Of a stretch of DNA of 64,000 nt, positions 47,726 through 59,805 are shown one piece after another. The position numbers were made by a program, and so were the translations under genes. The notes below the pieces were generated by a model, which saw nothing but the letters and a program-made list of their open reading frames with translations, had not been told where the DNA came from and ran no database searches. The stretch comes from Tubiluchus corallicola (Eukaryota; Priapulida; Priapulimorpha; Priapulimorphida; Tubiluchidae): NCBI GenBank assembly GCA_030141605.1, contig JAQGDQ010000275.1, positions 186,001-250,000 on the forward strand, read 5' to 3'. How positions within the stretch are numbered: position 1 is the stretch's first letter; every line of letters starts with the position of its first letter.

Positions 47726-48510
47726 CATGCATTACATCAGTTAAAGAATCAGAATCCATATTTTGTACGTAATCGGCCAGAGTGAGCATTGAATCATGAC
47801 TCACGAGCCATTAATGCGATAGATGTACGCGTGACCACGCGGTTATGAATATTGACTGTCATGGTGGCACGGCAGCATTGCAGAATTTCCTGTTACAAAT
47901 CTCAGTGTGGGATGTTATAACAAGCTTGCTTCTCCAACTATAAATCAACCGCCTTAGTTACACATCTCATAATGAACATCTAGGTTTAATTAATTCATTT
48001 GTAAATTCAGGGAGAAAATGCCATTACAAGGAAGCGAAAAAGTATCCGTAGAAAATACGTCAGCTGATATGATGGTATTTTGTCCTCGAGGGATTCAGTA
48101 ATTTTGCGTTGATTCCGTGCATTAATGCACTACCAGACAGATGATTGCAAATCCATTAGTTTTTCATCATCATTGCACTGAGTTATACTTCCCAGCGTTA
48201 TTGACGCCTGAACCAAAATTTGGAAGAAGAAGAAGAAAAACGAGGAATTAATAAAAAATGATTAAGTGAGTTGAATATTAAAAAGGCAACACAGAATGCT
48301 GAAGTGTTTAAACAAATTGCTGAAGAGTAGAGTTGTTCTGAGCTTTTGATGGTAATAAGTATAATAGAAACAGTATAGTGAACCATAATTACTTTAATTT
48401 TTATAGTAATAAGAATTTTACGAAAAAATTATTCAAAAACTTGCTAGCAACATGTAATTTTGCAACAAAATCCTTGGTGGAACTTTTGCCAACATCATAA
48501 TGAGTTGTTG
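47726..48510. other. Intergenic, no gene recognised
   Basis: No feature recognised. Confidence 0.35.
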
Positions 48511-48516
48511 CCGGGA

Positions 48517-48792
48517 AAGCGGTTTCAGAAACCGCTTTAAGCACAATTCCTTTTTAAGTACAAAACATGCGTTTCATATGTTTCAAAACCTGTTTCATTT
48601 GAGAAAAACGATTTGTTTTGGAAGCTTATTATCAAAAGGGAAAAGGCGCTTCTCTTATTTCAGGAATGTTTTGCTGTCGTTGTCTTAGAAGCGGTTTCAA
48701 AAAATTCTTTAAGTGGATTTCGTTCTTGTCAGTATACTACTTTCATAAAACCATCAAAAACTCGTTTCGTTTGAGCAAAATGATTTTTGTCA
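48517..48792 (+). repeat. Two diverged direct copies, about 172 bp apart
   Basis: AGCGGTTTCARAAA starts both copies (about 48520 and 48690). Both continue to TTTCRTTTGAGMAAAAYGAT. The first holds the perfect palindrome GCGGTTTCAGAAACCGC. Confidence 0.65.
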
Positions 48793-49046
48793 CAAATGTA
48801 ACGCACAAACTGGCGTTTTAAGATAAACTGCTTGACGATATATGACCGCTGCAAGGTATGAAAAGATAAAGCTCGGGCAGCTGATATGCTCTTTTGTTTT
48901 ATGTTCAGTCGACAAAATTGTCTTGGCAGAGAAATAAAAGCAGCAGGTAAACAGTCTAAGAAGGATGCATTTTGAACATTTGAAAGTGATGCTAGTAATT
49001 GAGAAGGTGCTGTCCTTGTACATTCTTGCTGATTCTAATTCTCGAA

Positions 49047-49287
49047 ATAAGTAAATAAATAAGTAAATGTAGTAAGTAAATAGGCAAGTGAGTGATTGTG
49101 TAAATAAGTAAGTAAGTAAGTAAGTAAGCAAGTAAGTAAGTAAGCAAGTGAGTGATGTAAGTGAGTGAGTAAGCAAGCAAGTAAGTAAGTAAGTAAGTAA
49201 GTAAGTCAGTTAGTCAGTCAGTCAGTCAGTCAGTCAGTCAGTCAGTCAGTCAGTCAGTCAGTCAGTCAGTCAGTCAGTCAGTCAGTC

Positions 49288-49347
<60 letters not shown>
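49047..49347. repeat. Compound tetranucleotide array AAGT / CAGT / AAGT
   Basis: About 300 bp: degenerate AAGT (with GAGT), a near-pure CAGT block at about 49205-49290, then pure AAGT. Confidence 0.95.
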
Positions 49348-50010
49348 TGCAACGTCTTATTTTAGGACAAGCCCATATACATATCATAAGAACAATTTTT
49401 TATTGTTCTTGGCCTTTAAAGTCCAACAGTTGAGTGTGTCAAAGGAAAAAAGGTAGAAAGGAACTAACTGATTAACCGACCGACAAAAGACTTGGCTAAG
49501 CAACAAAAAAGAAACAAGCAAAAATGTGGCAGTAGCAAAAAATAAAGAATAAGCGTTGGTAGTACGAAAAAAACTAGCAGTTAAACAGGGAATTAAAAAT
49601 CAGAGCAACAAAAGTAAAGTCATACTATTCAAAAAACATTTTGTCCAACAGAAAGTTATTAGTCCTGACATTTCCAGTTTAATATTAACATCAAAGAACG
49701 CACGTCATAACATCAAAGCCATATGATTTTAATATCTTGTATGGCATTCTCCAGGTACCTTTGAGCAACTAATAAATGAAATGAAACGCAATATTAACCT
49801 CTGGCGATTTCGTCCTTTGACGGTTATTTAAAAGCGTTTTAATGAACGAGCAAGATATGCAGTTGAAGTCTGAGAGAGGCATGTTGAATTAAACGTCTCT
49901 ATTTTTATTATGAATTTTCTTATCCACTATGACAAAGTTTTAAAAAGTTGACGACGGCTAACCAGTCAAAGCATTCTTGCACTTTCGTGCTGGATTCGAT
50001 TGTTGATTAC

Positions 50011-50545
50011 TTAACGGAAAACCGGACCCAATCTTAAACTGTAAGTCAAAACATTCTACTTTTTAAATATCGAAAAGGAAATCATTTTTTCAAAAGTGAC
50101 TTACGTGCAAGAATTATTATAACACAAACGCAGTTTCGTGTTCGCTGTTACATGCATTTCGCCATTCGCTAGTTAGACGGTCACTAGTGCCTGCATTTCG
50201 GAAAGCGTTGCACAAAAACGGGTGCTGTACCTTTCAGTTCAGAGTTGTTCGTTTTTGACGTACTGCATACCTTCGATAGCTCATGCGTGAGCGCACAGCG
50301 GTAAATTTGAAACTTGAATTTTTATCTCCAAACTTGCCGAGTTTTAGTACAACACACTGAATATATTACAGTAGCACTGTACTTCAATTTTCGCTTTTGC
50401 AAATATGTGCAACACGCTCAAGGAGTGTTTTTTCGCTTGTGATGTCATCAATAGTTGGGCTCGCCAGAGTTAATTAAGATTTTAATCTATTATTTAATTG
50501 TCAGAAATGGTCTTGCAATATTATTGATGTTAAAATGCATTTACT
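50011..50545 (+). mobile_element. TTAA family 3 element, right end truncated
   Basis: Begins TTAACGGAAAACCGGACCC and follows the family consensus through GTTGGGCTCGCCAGAGTTAA to about 50545, where the match fades before the right terminus. Confidence 0.78.
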
Positions 50546-52370
50546 TGCCTATAAAAGTTAGAAATTGTTTCTTATATTTGAATAATTAGCTTAGAAAGTT
50601 AATTAACGGCAATCGAACACAGCTATTGCTTACGCCAGAAACTAACCACAGTTTGTGTAATGGTAGGCATGTTTGCCTTGTGCGTCAAACTGGCTCTACG
50701 TCATATGACGTCAGAAACTAACACTGCAGTTCATGATCATGGTTATCACGGTACCGCCTTCTATTTGTCCGGCACCCGAATGTGACAAGACGCCGTTGCG
50801 AATCTTAGTAAATTCTCTGAGTCGCGCGTAGTTTTGAAGGTTTAACAAAATTTGAGTATCCGAGGTAATTATTATTTAATCTAAGATTTGATTTAAAAAA
50901 GCTATTATAGTTTTAAATATTTTAGAGCATTCGTTATTCTGAACTAATGCTTACACCAGTTTTCCTTTAAGTAAAGCCGTGTTTGAAGGTCTACGAATAT
51001 TCACAATTCTATTGAAGGCCTGCTGAAAGGAACAACAACAGATATTTTACAGAGCTTTTGGAAGGGTAGCATAAATGGTAGCAAGGCAGAATAGGCTGTT
51101 ACATTTACACAGTGATGAAATACTGACGGAGTTAAGTATTGGCAGCAGCAGCGCTGACGTCAAGACTATGATGATGACGCCAGCAACAACATCAAGCAAG
51201 GAAAAAACCTTATCTTAACTTCTGAAACTTCCGAGAGAAGTACTTCGTAATTTCTATTGATCTTTCCTCATTTTCCATCCTTCCTTTTGCTGTCGAGCAA
51301 AAATATTGATGCGTGTTATCAATGGCACACATCCTCACAGCCTTTCCTTTTTAAAATTGGCATTACAGGAGTAATTTCCGAGTGAATAGGTGCAAATTAA
51401 ATTGTAATTCCATTGTCAATATCAAAGTTCTTGGGTCACGTGACATACACGAGAATTTTGCTCTTCTGCAGAGCATATCAGCTTTGAGGGTAGAAATTTG
51501 GAGGTTCGAAACAAACGGTGTTAATATTGTTGCGGAGGCGACCAAGAGGATCAGGGTTCAAATCTGGATCAGTTAAACCATGTTGCAGGCAAACATTGTA
51601 GATGAAAAAATAGACAAAATAAATATGTAAAAATTCAAACAGTAAATTAAGGTAAAAGTTAGCCAGAAATTTTTTCTGCGCTCCTCATGCTTATCATGAC
51701 TACGGAACAGGTACTTAGGTAGTAAACGCACCCGTCCGTCTGCCGGCTTAACCGACGAGCCCATTCTATACCACCTACTTGTAGCTGATATGCAATGGCG
51801 TCGTAATGGATCGAACCATCACGATGTAAAAGGGGGAAGGGGGGCGAAAATAAACGGCATTTCGTCCCCGTAACAATATTATTTGCAAGCAATTGAAGAA
51901 GGGTAGCGCATCGAGGACCTTGCACGCAGAACACTCACCACAAAGTCAGCCGCTATTTCCTTTGTTAGCTGACGGAATTACTCGCTATTTGACTTGCAAG
52001 AAGCTAAACAGGATTTTTCGTCTAAACGTAAAATTCTCATGAATAAAACAGCGGGATAAATTGACTTTATTTGCTGGGCAGGCCAACAAGCTGCTGTGAT
52101 CGCAAGTAAATACCTGGCTGCAATTCCTAGCAGATTTTCCACGGCATTTTGAGCAAAATGAGCTGCCTGCTGGCGTTTTCCGCTTGGATGATGAACGGAA
52201 AAACTTATTCTAATTCAGAGGAAGCTCGTTTTATTTATATACTCAGTGAGTAGGGCGATTTTAAATAACACGAAGATAACATTTTATACAAAAATGTAGT
52301 TTCTAATTAACAATGTAAATAGTATAACATAAAGTAGTACTACCAACTCTGTTTTTATTTTCGTACAGTA
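50546..52370. other. Intergenic, one promoter-like palindrome, no coding gene recognised
   Basis: Contains the CRE palindrome at 50698-50713. The rest shows no convincing exon. Two box-B-like GGTTCRA motifs near 51560 and 51812 lack tRNA folds. Confidence 0.35.
50698..50713. promoter_or_regulatory. CREB/ATF-type palindrome
   Basis: ACGTCATATGACGT is a perfect 14-bp palindrome, and its right half extends to the full CRE TGACGTCA. It is followed by about 170 bp of higher GC content, then a donor-like CGAG|GTAATTATT near 50861. It might mark a promoter with a non-coding first exon; no downstream exon was found. Confidence 0.3.
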
Positions 52371-52640
52371 TTAAAGGAGCAGTCAAGCCTTCTGGAAAAT
52401 TTCAATGTTCATGAAAAACGTTAAAAGGACTTAGTTATAAAAGTGTAATAAGCGACTGGTGTAATTAGTAAAACCAATTCAAACTGCAAACGTCTCAAGC
52501 TTAGGTGCTTGCTCTCATTTTGAACGCCTATTTTTCCACCAGTGACCTGAAGAAAAGTAGCGCACTGTCATTTTCCGTATAAAGTATCAAAAGTGGTATA
52601 GTCGTTTTTATCTAGTAATTATTCTATCAACTTAGATTAT
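52371..52640 (-). mobile_element. TTAA family 2 element, truncated
   Basis: Begins TTAAAGGAGCAGTCAAGCC and matches one half of the family 2 consensus in inverse, through CATTTTGAACGCC and CACTGTCA. The other half is absent. Confidence 0.72.
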
Positions 52641-52810
52641 GTATAGTTTTCGCGAATTCTTTCACCTTCTTAGACATTTTTGCTTGTGTTCAACGTCCAA
52701 CCCAATATACTGGTATTATTTTGTCTAGGTTGCGTTATCTACATTACAAGAACAACTATGTAAAAGTTAAGAGAGAGTATTGATAACTCTTTTACAGGTA
52801 TGACTATATT

Positions 52811-53462
52811 TTTAAAATACAAGAAGATACTCATCATAAAGAAAGCTTAAAAAATCGCCTTGAAATTTTCATATCACTTACATGTTGTCTTATTGCATAG
52901 AAAGCATGTGTTAGCAGCATGTTGTATAAAACTTGGGCTAAAGTTTACAATTCCCATACACAAAAATTAGTTCGTGAAGCGGATTAGGATTAGGGTTAGG
53001 GTGAGGGTTGGGTTTTGGTTAGGACCAGGGTTAGGGTTAAGGTATCTAAATTGTGGGAATTGTAAACTCTTCCAAAACTTGTAGTCCCTCGATGACTGTT
53101 GGGCGTAGCCATTTTAACGGTAACTCGTTTGAGATAAGTTTAGATAACACTGCATGAAGTTTAAAATAATAATAGAGCATTCAAATAATAGCACATTCTT
53201 CGCTAACTAAGCAAAAGTTTAAATTACTTTATATTGTCAGCAAGATCAATAATATGTTTTTTTGCTAAATCAGGTTGTATGCTGGGACTGGGATGGTGAT
53301 ACAGTGACGTTTTATTATGTGGAGCTCAAATTTTTCTTTATTAAGAATTTTCTTTTTCATTTACATCAGTTTTTCAAACACGTAAACGTAATGTTAAGTA
53401 ATAGAATAAAGTATGGAAAATTCCTTGGCATATACTTTAAAAGTCCTTTTTCTTCACCTATA
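52811..53462 (+). mobile_element. TTAA family 1 element interrupted by a telomere-motif MITE
   Basis: Family 1 core in order: CTTGAAATTTTCATATCACT, then the insertion at 52936-53073, then GTAGCCATTTTAACGGTAAC, AGCAAAAGTTTAAATTACTT and TTATTAAGAATTTTCTTT, ending near 53462. Confidence 0.78.
52936..53073. mobile_element. 138-bp hAT-like MITE with a TTAGGG-type core and 8-bp target duplication
   Basis: Ends are GGCTAAAGTTTACAATTCCC and the inverse of GGAAGAGTTTACAATTCCC. AAAACTTG flanks it at 52928-52935 and 53074-53081, and interrupts the host repeat exactly where other copies read on. The core holds GGATTAGGATTAGGGTTAGG and further TTAGGG variants. Confidence 0.88.
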
Positions 53463-53619
53463 ATAATGTTCTTTTTTGTCGCTTTCGTAACATATTAATT
53501 AAGGTAATGTAAGTTAATGTTTGTTCATTAGCATTTATAACAAGGGCAATGTTGAAATATTACAAAAAACACTTTACTTTTGTGTCGAGCCAATAAGTTT
53601 GTTTTAAGAATTTAAGTGT

Positions 53620-53950
53620 CCTCTTGTCGTTAAACTGTATTTATTTCGAAAATGTTTAGATAACTTTGCGTAAAGTTTGGAAAAATAATCAGAGCATTCA
53701 TCACACATTCTTTGCTGTCTAAGGACAGGATTACCTTATATGGTCAGTAACATCAATAACGTTTTTTGGTGACTCAGTGGTGCACATTGGGAAGGTGAGT
53801 CAGTGGCATTTTAGCAGTAGGCGCGACATTTTAAATTACTAATAATTGTCTTTTCTAGTTACATAAATCTTTTGAGCAATTAAGCGTAATGCTATGTAAT
53901 ATAACTTTATGTGTAAAGTTTTTTGTGACATACTTTATAATCACCTTTTC
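53620..53950 (+). mobile_element. TTAA family 1 element, 5'-truncated
   Basis: Second half of the consensus only: GTTTAGATAACTTTGCGTAA, GGTGCACATTGGGAAGG, TTTTAAATTACTAATAATTG, GTAATGCTATGTAATATAAC. Confidence 0.72.
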
Positions 53951-54017
53951 TTCCTTTTTTTTAAATTCCAAATTCTCTTTGGATATCATCCAAAGGCACC
54001 AAGATCTAACATTTCGC

Positions 54018-54661
54018 TTAAAGGACAAGAAAAGAGGTGCCTGAAGTAGGTTTCAACAAAATTGCCTTAAAAATTATATTACTTTACAGCAAGTTTAGCA
54101 CATATCGTACTCGCGTTAAAAGGAATTTTTTATTTGTTTTCATTTTAAATCTCCCGCAATACGGTTTCGACGGCGCCATTACATGACGTCACTACGCAAA
54201 CGTAAATCAGGGGAAGAAAAGGCAATGTTAAGTTATGCCCCAAAAAACTTTCCGTATAAAATTATATTACTTAGCATTTCGCTTACCTGCAGAAAAGACT
54301 TATGTAACTAGAAATAATAGCTTAAAATGTTCGTGCCAATTGGTAAAATATCGCTGGCTTACCGTTCAGGGTGCAGCACCACTCACTAACCAATTTTTAA
54401 TCTTATTGACAAGATACGGTAATTTAAACTTTTACTTAGTTATTAACATGTGTGCTACGAATGCTCTGATTATTTTTTTTAAACATTACGCAATGTTATC
54501 TAAATATGTATCAAATCATCGCTGGAGTTTAAACTTACATGTTTTATACAGAGCTACTGCCGTCGCAAGCCCTGCATGCAAAAACGCAGTCAGTAAGTGG
54601 TATAAAATTTCAAGGCGATTTGTTAAGCTTTATGCAAGAAGAGGGTTTTCTTGTGCTTTCC
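54018..54661 (-). mobile_element. TTAA family 1 element, long form
   Basis: Starts TTAAAGGACAAGAAAAG, carries the extra 200-bp segment (TTTTAAATCTCCCGCAATAC, GGCGCCATTACATGACGTCA), then the inverse family 1 core, and ends CTTGTGCTTTC. The left TTAA is intact; the right one is decayed. Confidence 0.8.
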
Positions 54662-55397
54662 ACCTGCTACTGTATTCTGTTACAGCAGATCGACGTGTTT
54701 TTGGACTCTCATCTCCAATCCGTTCAGCTGAAATATTGGACTGATAATTGTAGCAGATCGAGGAAGTAACAACGTCGGATTTTCTAGCAATTACGTTTGA
54801 TTTGTGCAAAGCCTTTGATTGCTTTCGGTGAAACAGAAATTATCCGCTGGCAAACCTGAGCGGGTTGAGTAACTCTTGATTACCAATTGAAAACGCAGTG
54901 GACGAAATCTTCGAAAGATTTATTTCATCGACCTTTGTTTATCAACAGAGTGCAACCTGTCTCTCGGGCAAAGATTCGTGGAAATACAAAATGGTGACAG
55001 TTTTGAAGATTCCTTTGGGATGTCAAGTGACAGATTTCACTGTCTATTCCACTCTTGGATAGATGTCTTTTGGTGCAATAAATGATTAGACCTTTTTGTC
55101 CTTAAGGACGTTTCTTCCATTTATTATGGGGAGATGTAACTGACAGACTATGATTGTGCTATAAAGTTTGAAGGTTAATCTGTGTCATGAGTAAGCTTAT
55201 TTCATTGACTAAGCGAGTGGATTGCAGTACCTGATTGTCACAATCACTATTTATGACTTTCTTAAACACTTAGATAACTAATAACATGTTGGTACATGCC
55301 CTGACTTTGGCAGTCATTAGTCTCGAACTCAAAACTGCATAATACTGAACGTGTTTGTAGACGGAAATCTAAAGCATTTGGCCACTGAATCTAGGAC

Positions 55398-55604
<207 letters not shown>

Positions 55605-55799
55605 TTAGTTTCTTATGGAGGGAATTGTTTCTTCCGTTTTCGTCTGAATTAACAGCTTTTTTGGCTTTCCTTCTTAATTCCAGATTAAATACTATTAGGC
55701 TGATGGTTTGTCTCTTTGATTTTTTCCCTTTGTTAATAGTGGGGCTTCCCAAGTGTCTAGTAAGTGGCCGCACGACAATGTTTTTAATCTCATCTTGCC

Positions 55800-56438
55800 T
55801 TAAAGCACAAGAAAGCCCTCCACTTACATAAAGTTTTAAAATTCGTCTTTGTATGCAGGGCTTGCATCGACATTAACGCTGTATAAAACCTGTAAATTTA
55901 AACTCCCGTGATGACCTTACCGTTAGGCGCAGCCATTTTAATGGTAGGTTGTTTGAAACATGTTTAAATAACATTGCTTAAAAGTTTGAAAAAATAATCA
56001 GAGCATTCGTAGCACACATGTTAATAAGTAAGTAAAAGTTTAAATTACCGTATCTTGTCAATAAGATTAAAAATATGCTTTTGGCTAGTGAGTGGCGCAC
56101 CCTGGATGATGAGCCAGCGACATTTTACTAATGGGCAAAACATTTGAAATTATAATTTTAAGTTACATAAGTCTTTCCAGTATTTAAGCAAATACTAAGT
56201 AATGTAGATTTGCATGGAAAGTTTCTTGGGACATAATTTAACATTTTCTTCTCTTTCTCTGATTTACGTTTGCCTAAGTGACGTCATGTAATGGCGACTT
56301 CAGAACAGTATTGCGGGAGATTTAAAATGAACACAAAGAAAAATACTTTTCACGTACAATATATGCATAAAATTTGTATAAAGTAATATAATTTTTAAGG
56401 CGATTTTTCTGAAACCTACTCTTTTTCATGTCCTTTAA
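55800..56438 (+). mobile_element. TTAA family 1 element, long form with TTAA at both ends
   Basis: The 639-bp unit starts TTAAAGCACAAGAAAG and ends CATGTCCTTTAA. The core is followed by the extra segment in inverse (GTGACGTCATGTAATGGCG, GTATTGCGGGAGATTTAAAA). This is the best reference copy for the long form. Confidence 0.83.
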
Positions 56439-56713
56439 TAAAATAATTCAGCTATTGTTGGCACAATTTACTGCCAATTTTTGTAAAAATATTGATTCAC
56501 GCATTAAATTTTTTTCAACTAGTGCAGAAATGTACAATTTTTTTATCCTATTTTTTGAAAATTGCCTTAAGCAAGCCTGTTACCTTCAATATGGTGGACT
56601 ACAGTGTCCAATTTTTACGCTTAATAAAACACAACAAGATCAGTTTTAAACTGGCCAAGCAGAGGTAATTCCTGCCTTAAAGTTACACTAGCTTTTATTA
56701 GTTCAATATTAAT

Positions 56714-56960
56714 TACCGTAAAACGGGGTGAGTTCGCCACTTTTTAGGGGTATTTTTTACGTTTCCTGCCATAGCAAGAGAATTACCCAACCGATTTTCT
56801 TAGTTCAAGCTTTATATTGCCTTTCGAATGAAACACTATCGTGGGGTGAATTCGCCACTAACGATTTAACACTGTTTAATGCCATTCTAGGCAGCTGAAG
56901 TTAACTGGTTGTGGTTGTTTGGTTGGGGGTGAGTTCGCCACCCTATGAAAAATTTGTATT
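56714..56960. repeat. Three spaced GGGTGARTTCGCCAC motifs
   Basis: CGGGGTGAGTTCGCCAC, TGGGGTGAATTCGCCAC and GGGGTGAGTTCGCCACC occur near 56726, 56841 and 56927. The leading TTACCGTAAAACGGGGTGA looks like an element terminus, but no inverse partner was found. Confidence 0.55.
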
Positions 56961-57309
56961 TGTACGATTTAAAGCACAGTGTAATAAAAAAAGTTAGAAA
57001 CTGTATAACAGAAATTTGCTTCATGAACTATATTTCTTGTATGACAATAAAATAACAAGGTGCATGTACATGTAGATCAACACCGATAAAGTCTTAAATG
57101 TCTCCATTTCACCGCCTAGTCGCAAGACAACTGTCGCAAACTGTTTATAATGACGGTGATCATGATATCTGTTCATTAAACAATGAACAATAGTTACAGC
57201 AAACCTACAATGGCCATTACGTCATCCATTACGTCATGGCAAGTGCAGCAACCAGGTATGCGAAATACAGGGCATCAACAATTAGCAAGAAATGGAAATC
57301 CTTTTATGC

Positions 57310-57408
57310 CATTGAATGTTCATAAAATTTTTATAAAGTAATGTAATTTTTTAAGGCAATTTTTTGAAGCCTACTTCAGGTACCCCTTTTCTTGTCCTTT
57401 AAGTTTTT
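57310..57408 (-). mobile_element. Fragment of the TTAA family 1 long-form terminus
   Basis: TATAAAGTAATGTAATTTTT followed by GAAGCCTACTTCAGGTACCC and CTTTTCTTGTCCTTTAA is the inverse of the long-form left end, without the core. Confidence 0.7.
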
Positions 57409-57634
57409 TTCCATTCTACTCTAACATTTGCTTCTGTGGCCATCAATGCTAAAAGCAAATTAAATACTCGACTTCAGGCAAAAACACAATAAGATGTGAA
57501 AACACACGATGCTTTTACAAATTACATTGCTTTTAACTGCTGTTAGCTATAATTTGGGCTGTAACTGGAAACACATGATTTAAAAGGTTTGCTATTCCAG
57601 TTTTTAAGAAAACAAGCTCAAATTATCGAAAAGA

Positions 57635-58000
57635 CTTCTTTCTCTCTTTCCTTCTTTTTCGTCCTTTCTTCTGTCTCTTCTCTCTTTTTCTTATGTGCAT
57701 TTTTTGTTTATCCACCTGTGTTTCTCTTTTTTATTTCCTCTTTTCTTTTCTTTTGTTTCTTTTGCTTCTTTTCTTTTTCTTTTCTTTTCTTTTCTTTTCT
57801 GTTCTTTTCTTTTTCTCTTTTCTTTTTTTTATTTCTTTTTTGTCTTTTTCTACTTTAATTATATTTTTCCCTTTCCCTTTCCATTTTCTATCCTCTTGTC
57901 TTCTCTAGGCTTCTTTCTCTTTGCCCCCACCTCTGTATTCTTATCTTCTGCTTTCCTCCTCTTCTTCCTTCTTCTACTCTCTATCTGCCTTTTTTTTCTT

Positions 58001-58041
<41 letters not shown>

Positions 58042-58065
58042 CTGTCTGTCTGCCTGTCTTTCTCT
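57635..58065. repeat. Pyrimidine-rich tract with TTTTC and TC units
   Basis: About 430 bp of T and C on the plus strand, ending in a (TC)n-(TG)n-(TCTG)n stretch. ORFs rich in Phe, Ser and Leu are artefacts. Confidence 0.92.
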
Positions 58066-58686
58066 CTATATATCTGTCTTTCGCAGTTTTGTTCAGTTAT
58101 TCTCATACTGTCTCATTTTGTTTTGTTATGTACATATTATTTTCTGTTTACGAGTCTGACGTTTTATTCCGTCAATTGCGTCAGCAAATCTCATTCCAGT
58201 TCCAGCTCTGAATATTCGACGCCGGCTAATCCAGCTTTGACGACAGCATCATCATTTACAAAGCAACAAATTGTCCATCAAAATAGCAAGCAGCACTGTT
58301 TGACTATGCTAATTTTATCTCTTAGCTTCTGACATTTCTAAAAAGCTGCCTTTATTGGAACTGTCTTAAACCTCGATCAATGCATGACGAAAAGTTCTCT
58401 CATGAAGGATTCAGTTTTAGACCTTCGCGAATTGTCTCTGCTTTTCCTCCAGAGAATTCAAAATCTAAACTGTCATAAATTTCTGTACTTTTAAAACGAT
58501 GTTTCGCAGGTTTTGTTTCTGAATAAGGCGATTGAGACCGAGACTAAGTGCAGGACAATAGGAACAGAATTAGATGTGGTGGCAATTTAGCTCAGACTGA
58601 AAATAATGCTAAGCCGAAACGAACGAAGTTAATTGTACGCTGAAATCATTGTAATTTCTAACTCAGTGGAGACGAGTACTTACAAC
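58066..58686. other. Intergenic, no gene recognised
   Basis: No feature identified. Confidence 0.35.
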
Positions 58687-59230
58687 TTAAGGAAAAACCG
58701 GACCGAATCATAAGCTGTAGGTCAAAACAATCTACTCTATAAAATATTGAAAGGAAACATACAATTTTTCAAAAATGACTTAAGTGAAAGAATTATTACC
58801 ACAAACACAATTTCACTTTCGCGCTACTAGTTCTTCGCTGTTACATGCATTTCGCCATTTGTTAGTTAGATGGGCTCTGGGCACTAGCGCCTGCATTTCG
58901 GAAGCGCGTTGCATAAAAAAACAAATACTGCACCTTTCAGTTTAGAGGTGTTAGTTTGTGACGTACTGCACACGCTCAACAGCTCATGCGTGAGCACAGC
59001 GGTAAATTTTGAAATTGAATTTTTATCTTATAACTTGCCGAGGTTTAGTACAGTACACTGAATCTCTTACTGTAGTTTATACTGTACTTCAATTTTTGCT
59101 ATTGCAAACATGTGCAACACACTCATGGAATGTTTCTGTTATTGAAAATTATGTTCGTGATGTCATCAATAGTTGGGCTCACCCGCCTTTAATTAAGTTT
59201 TTAATCTGTTATTTAATTATCACAATTATG
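58687..59230 (+). mobile_element. TTAA family 3 element, right end truncated
   Basis: Begins TTAAGGAAAAACCGGACCG and follows the consensus to AGTTGGGCTCACCCGCC. It is then cut off about where the 50011 copy is, and passes into a minus-strand family 1 copy. Confidence 0.78.
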
Positions 59231-59805
59231 AATGTGCCTAAAAATGGGCTAGTCATTAACTCACCTTCCAGAGTTCGCTACTCATTCGCCTTAAAGCCAA
59301 TTTTTATTCTTATTAACAAGATACAGTAATTTCAAATTTTGCTTTGTTAGTGACGTGTGTGCTACGAATGCTCTGATTGTTTTTTCAAACTTTACTTAGT
59401 GTTATCTGAACTTGTTTTAAATGACCTGTTGTCAAAATCGCTGCGTCTAACGGTCATCGGGGGAGTTTAAATTAACAAGTTTTATACAGCGTGACTGCCG
59501 ATTGAAGTCCTGCGTGCAAAAAGGCAGTACGTAAGTGATCTAAAATTTCAAGACGAATTTTTAAGCTTTATGTTTATGAAGGTTTTTTGTCTTTTAAACT
59601 AAGGGTCATTTCAAATGTTTTATCGTCAAAATGGCTGCGCCTCCTGCGTCATAGAGGTGCTTTATAAATGTTCAAGTTTTATACAGTGATGCTGCTAACG
59701 CAAGTTCTGTATGCAATAACACACCATGTAAGTGGCATAAAATTTCAAGACGACTTTTTTAAGTTTTATGTAAGTGAAGGTTTTTTGTGCTTTAAATTAA
59801 GGATT
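59231..59805 (-). mobile_element. TTAA family 1: one partial copy plus a second shorter copy in tandem
   Basis: The inverse core ends at about 59605 (AAGGTTTTTTGTCTTTTAAA). A second stretch from TTTCAAATGTTTTATCG repeats the terminal part and ends TTTTTTGTGCTTTAAA at about 59800, so the terminal third is present twice. Confidence 0.7.

Noticed and set aside
49047-49347. Repeat array as a CRISPR-like locus
   Set aside because: Pure tetranucleotide repeats with no unique spacers; eukaryotic DNA.
51520-51830. B-box-like GGTTCAAATCT and, on the minus strand, GGTTCGATCC
   Set aside because: Neither has a convincing A box or tRNA fold.
52980-53040. Chromosome-end telomere repeat
   Set aside because: TTAGGG variants are enclosed in a MITE with target duplication, so they are interstitial.
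54235-54744. 169-codon ORF with varied composition
   Set aside because: It is the inverse strand of a TTAA family 1 element; other copies carry stops in this frame.
57589-58332. Phe/Ser/Leu membrane-protein-like ORFs
   Set aside because: Pyrimidine-rich low-complexity DNA; hydrophobicity is a composition effect.
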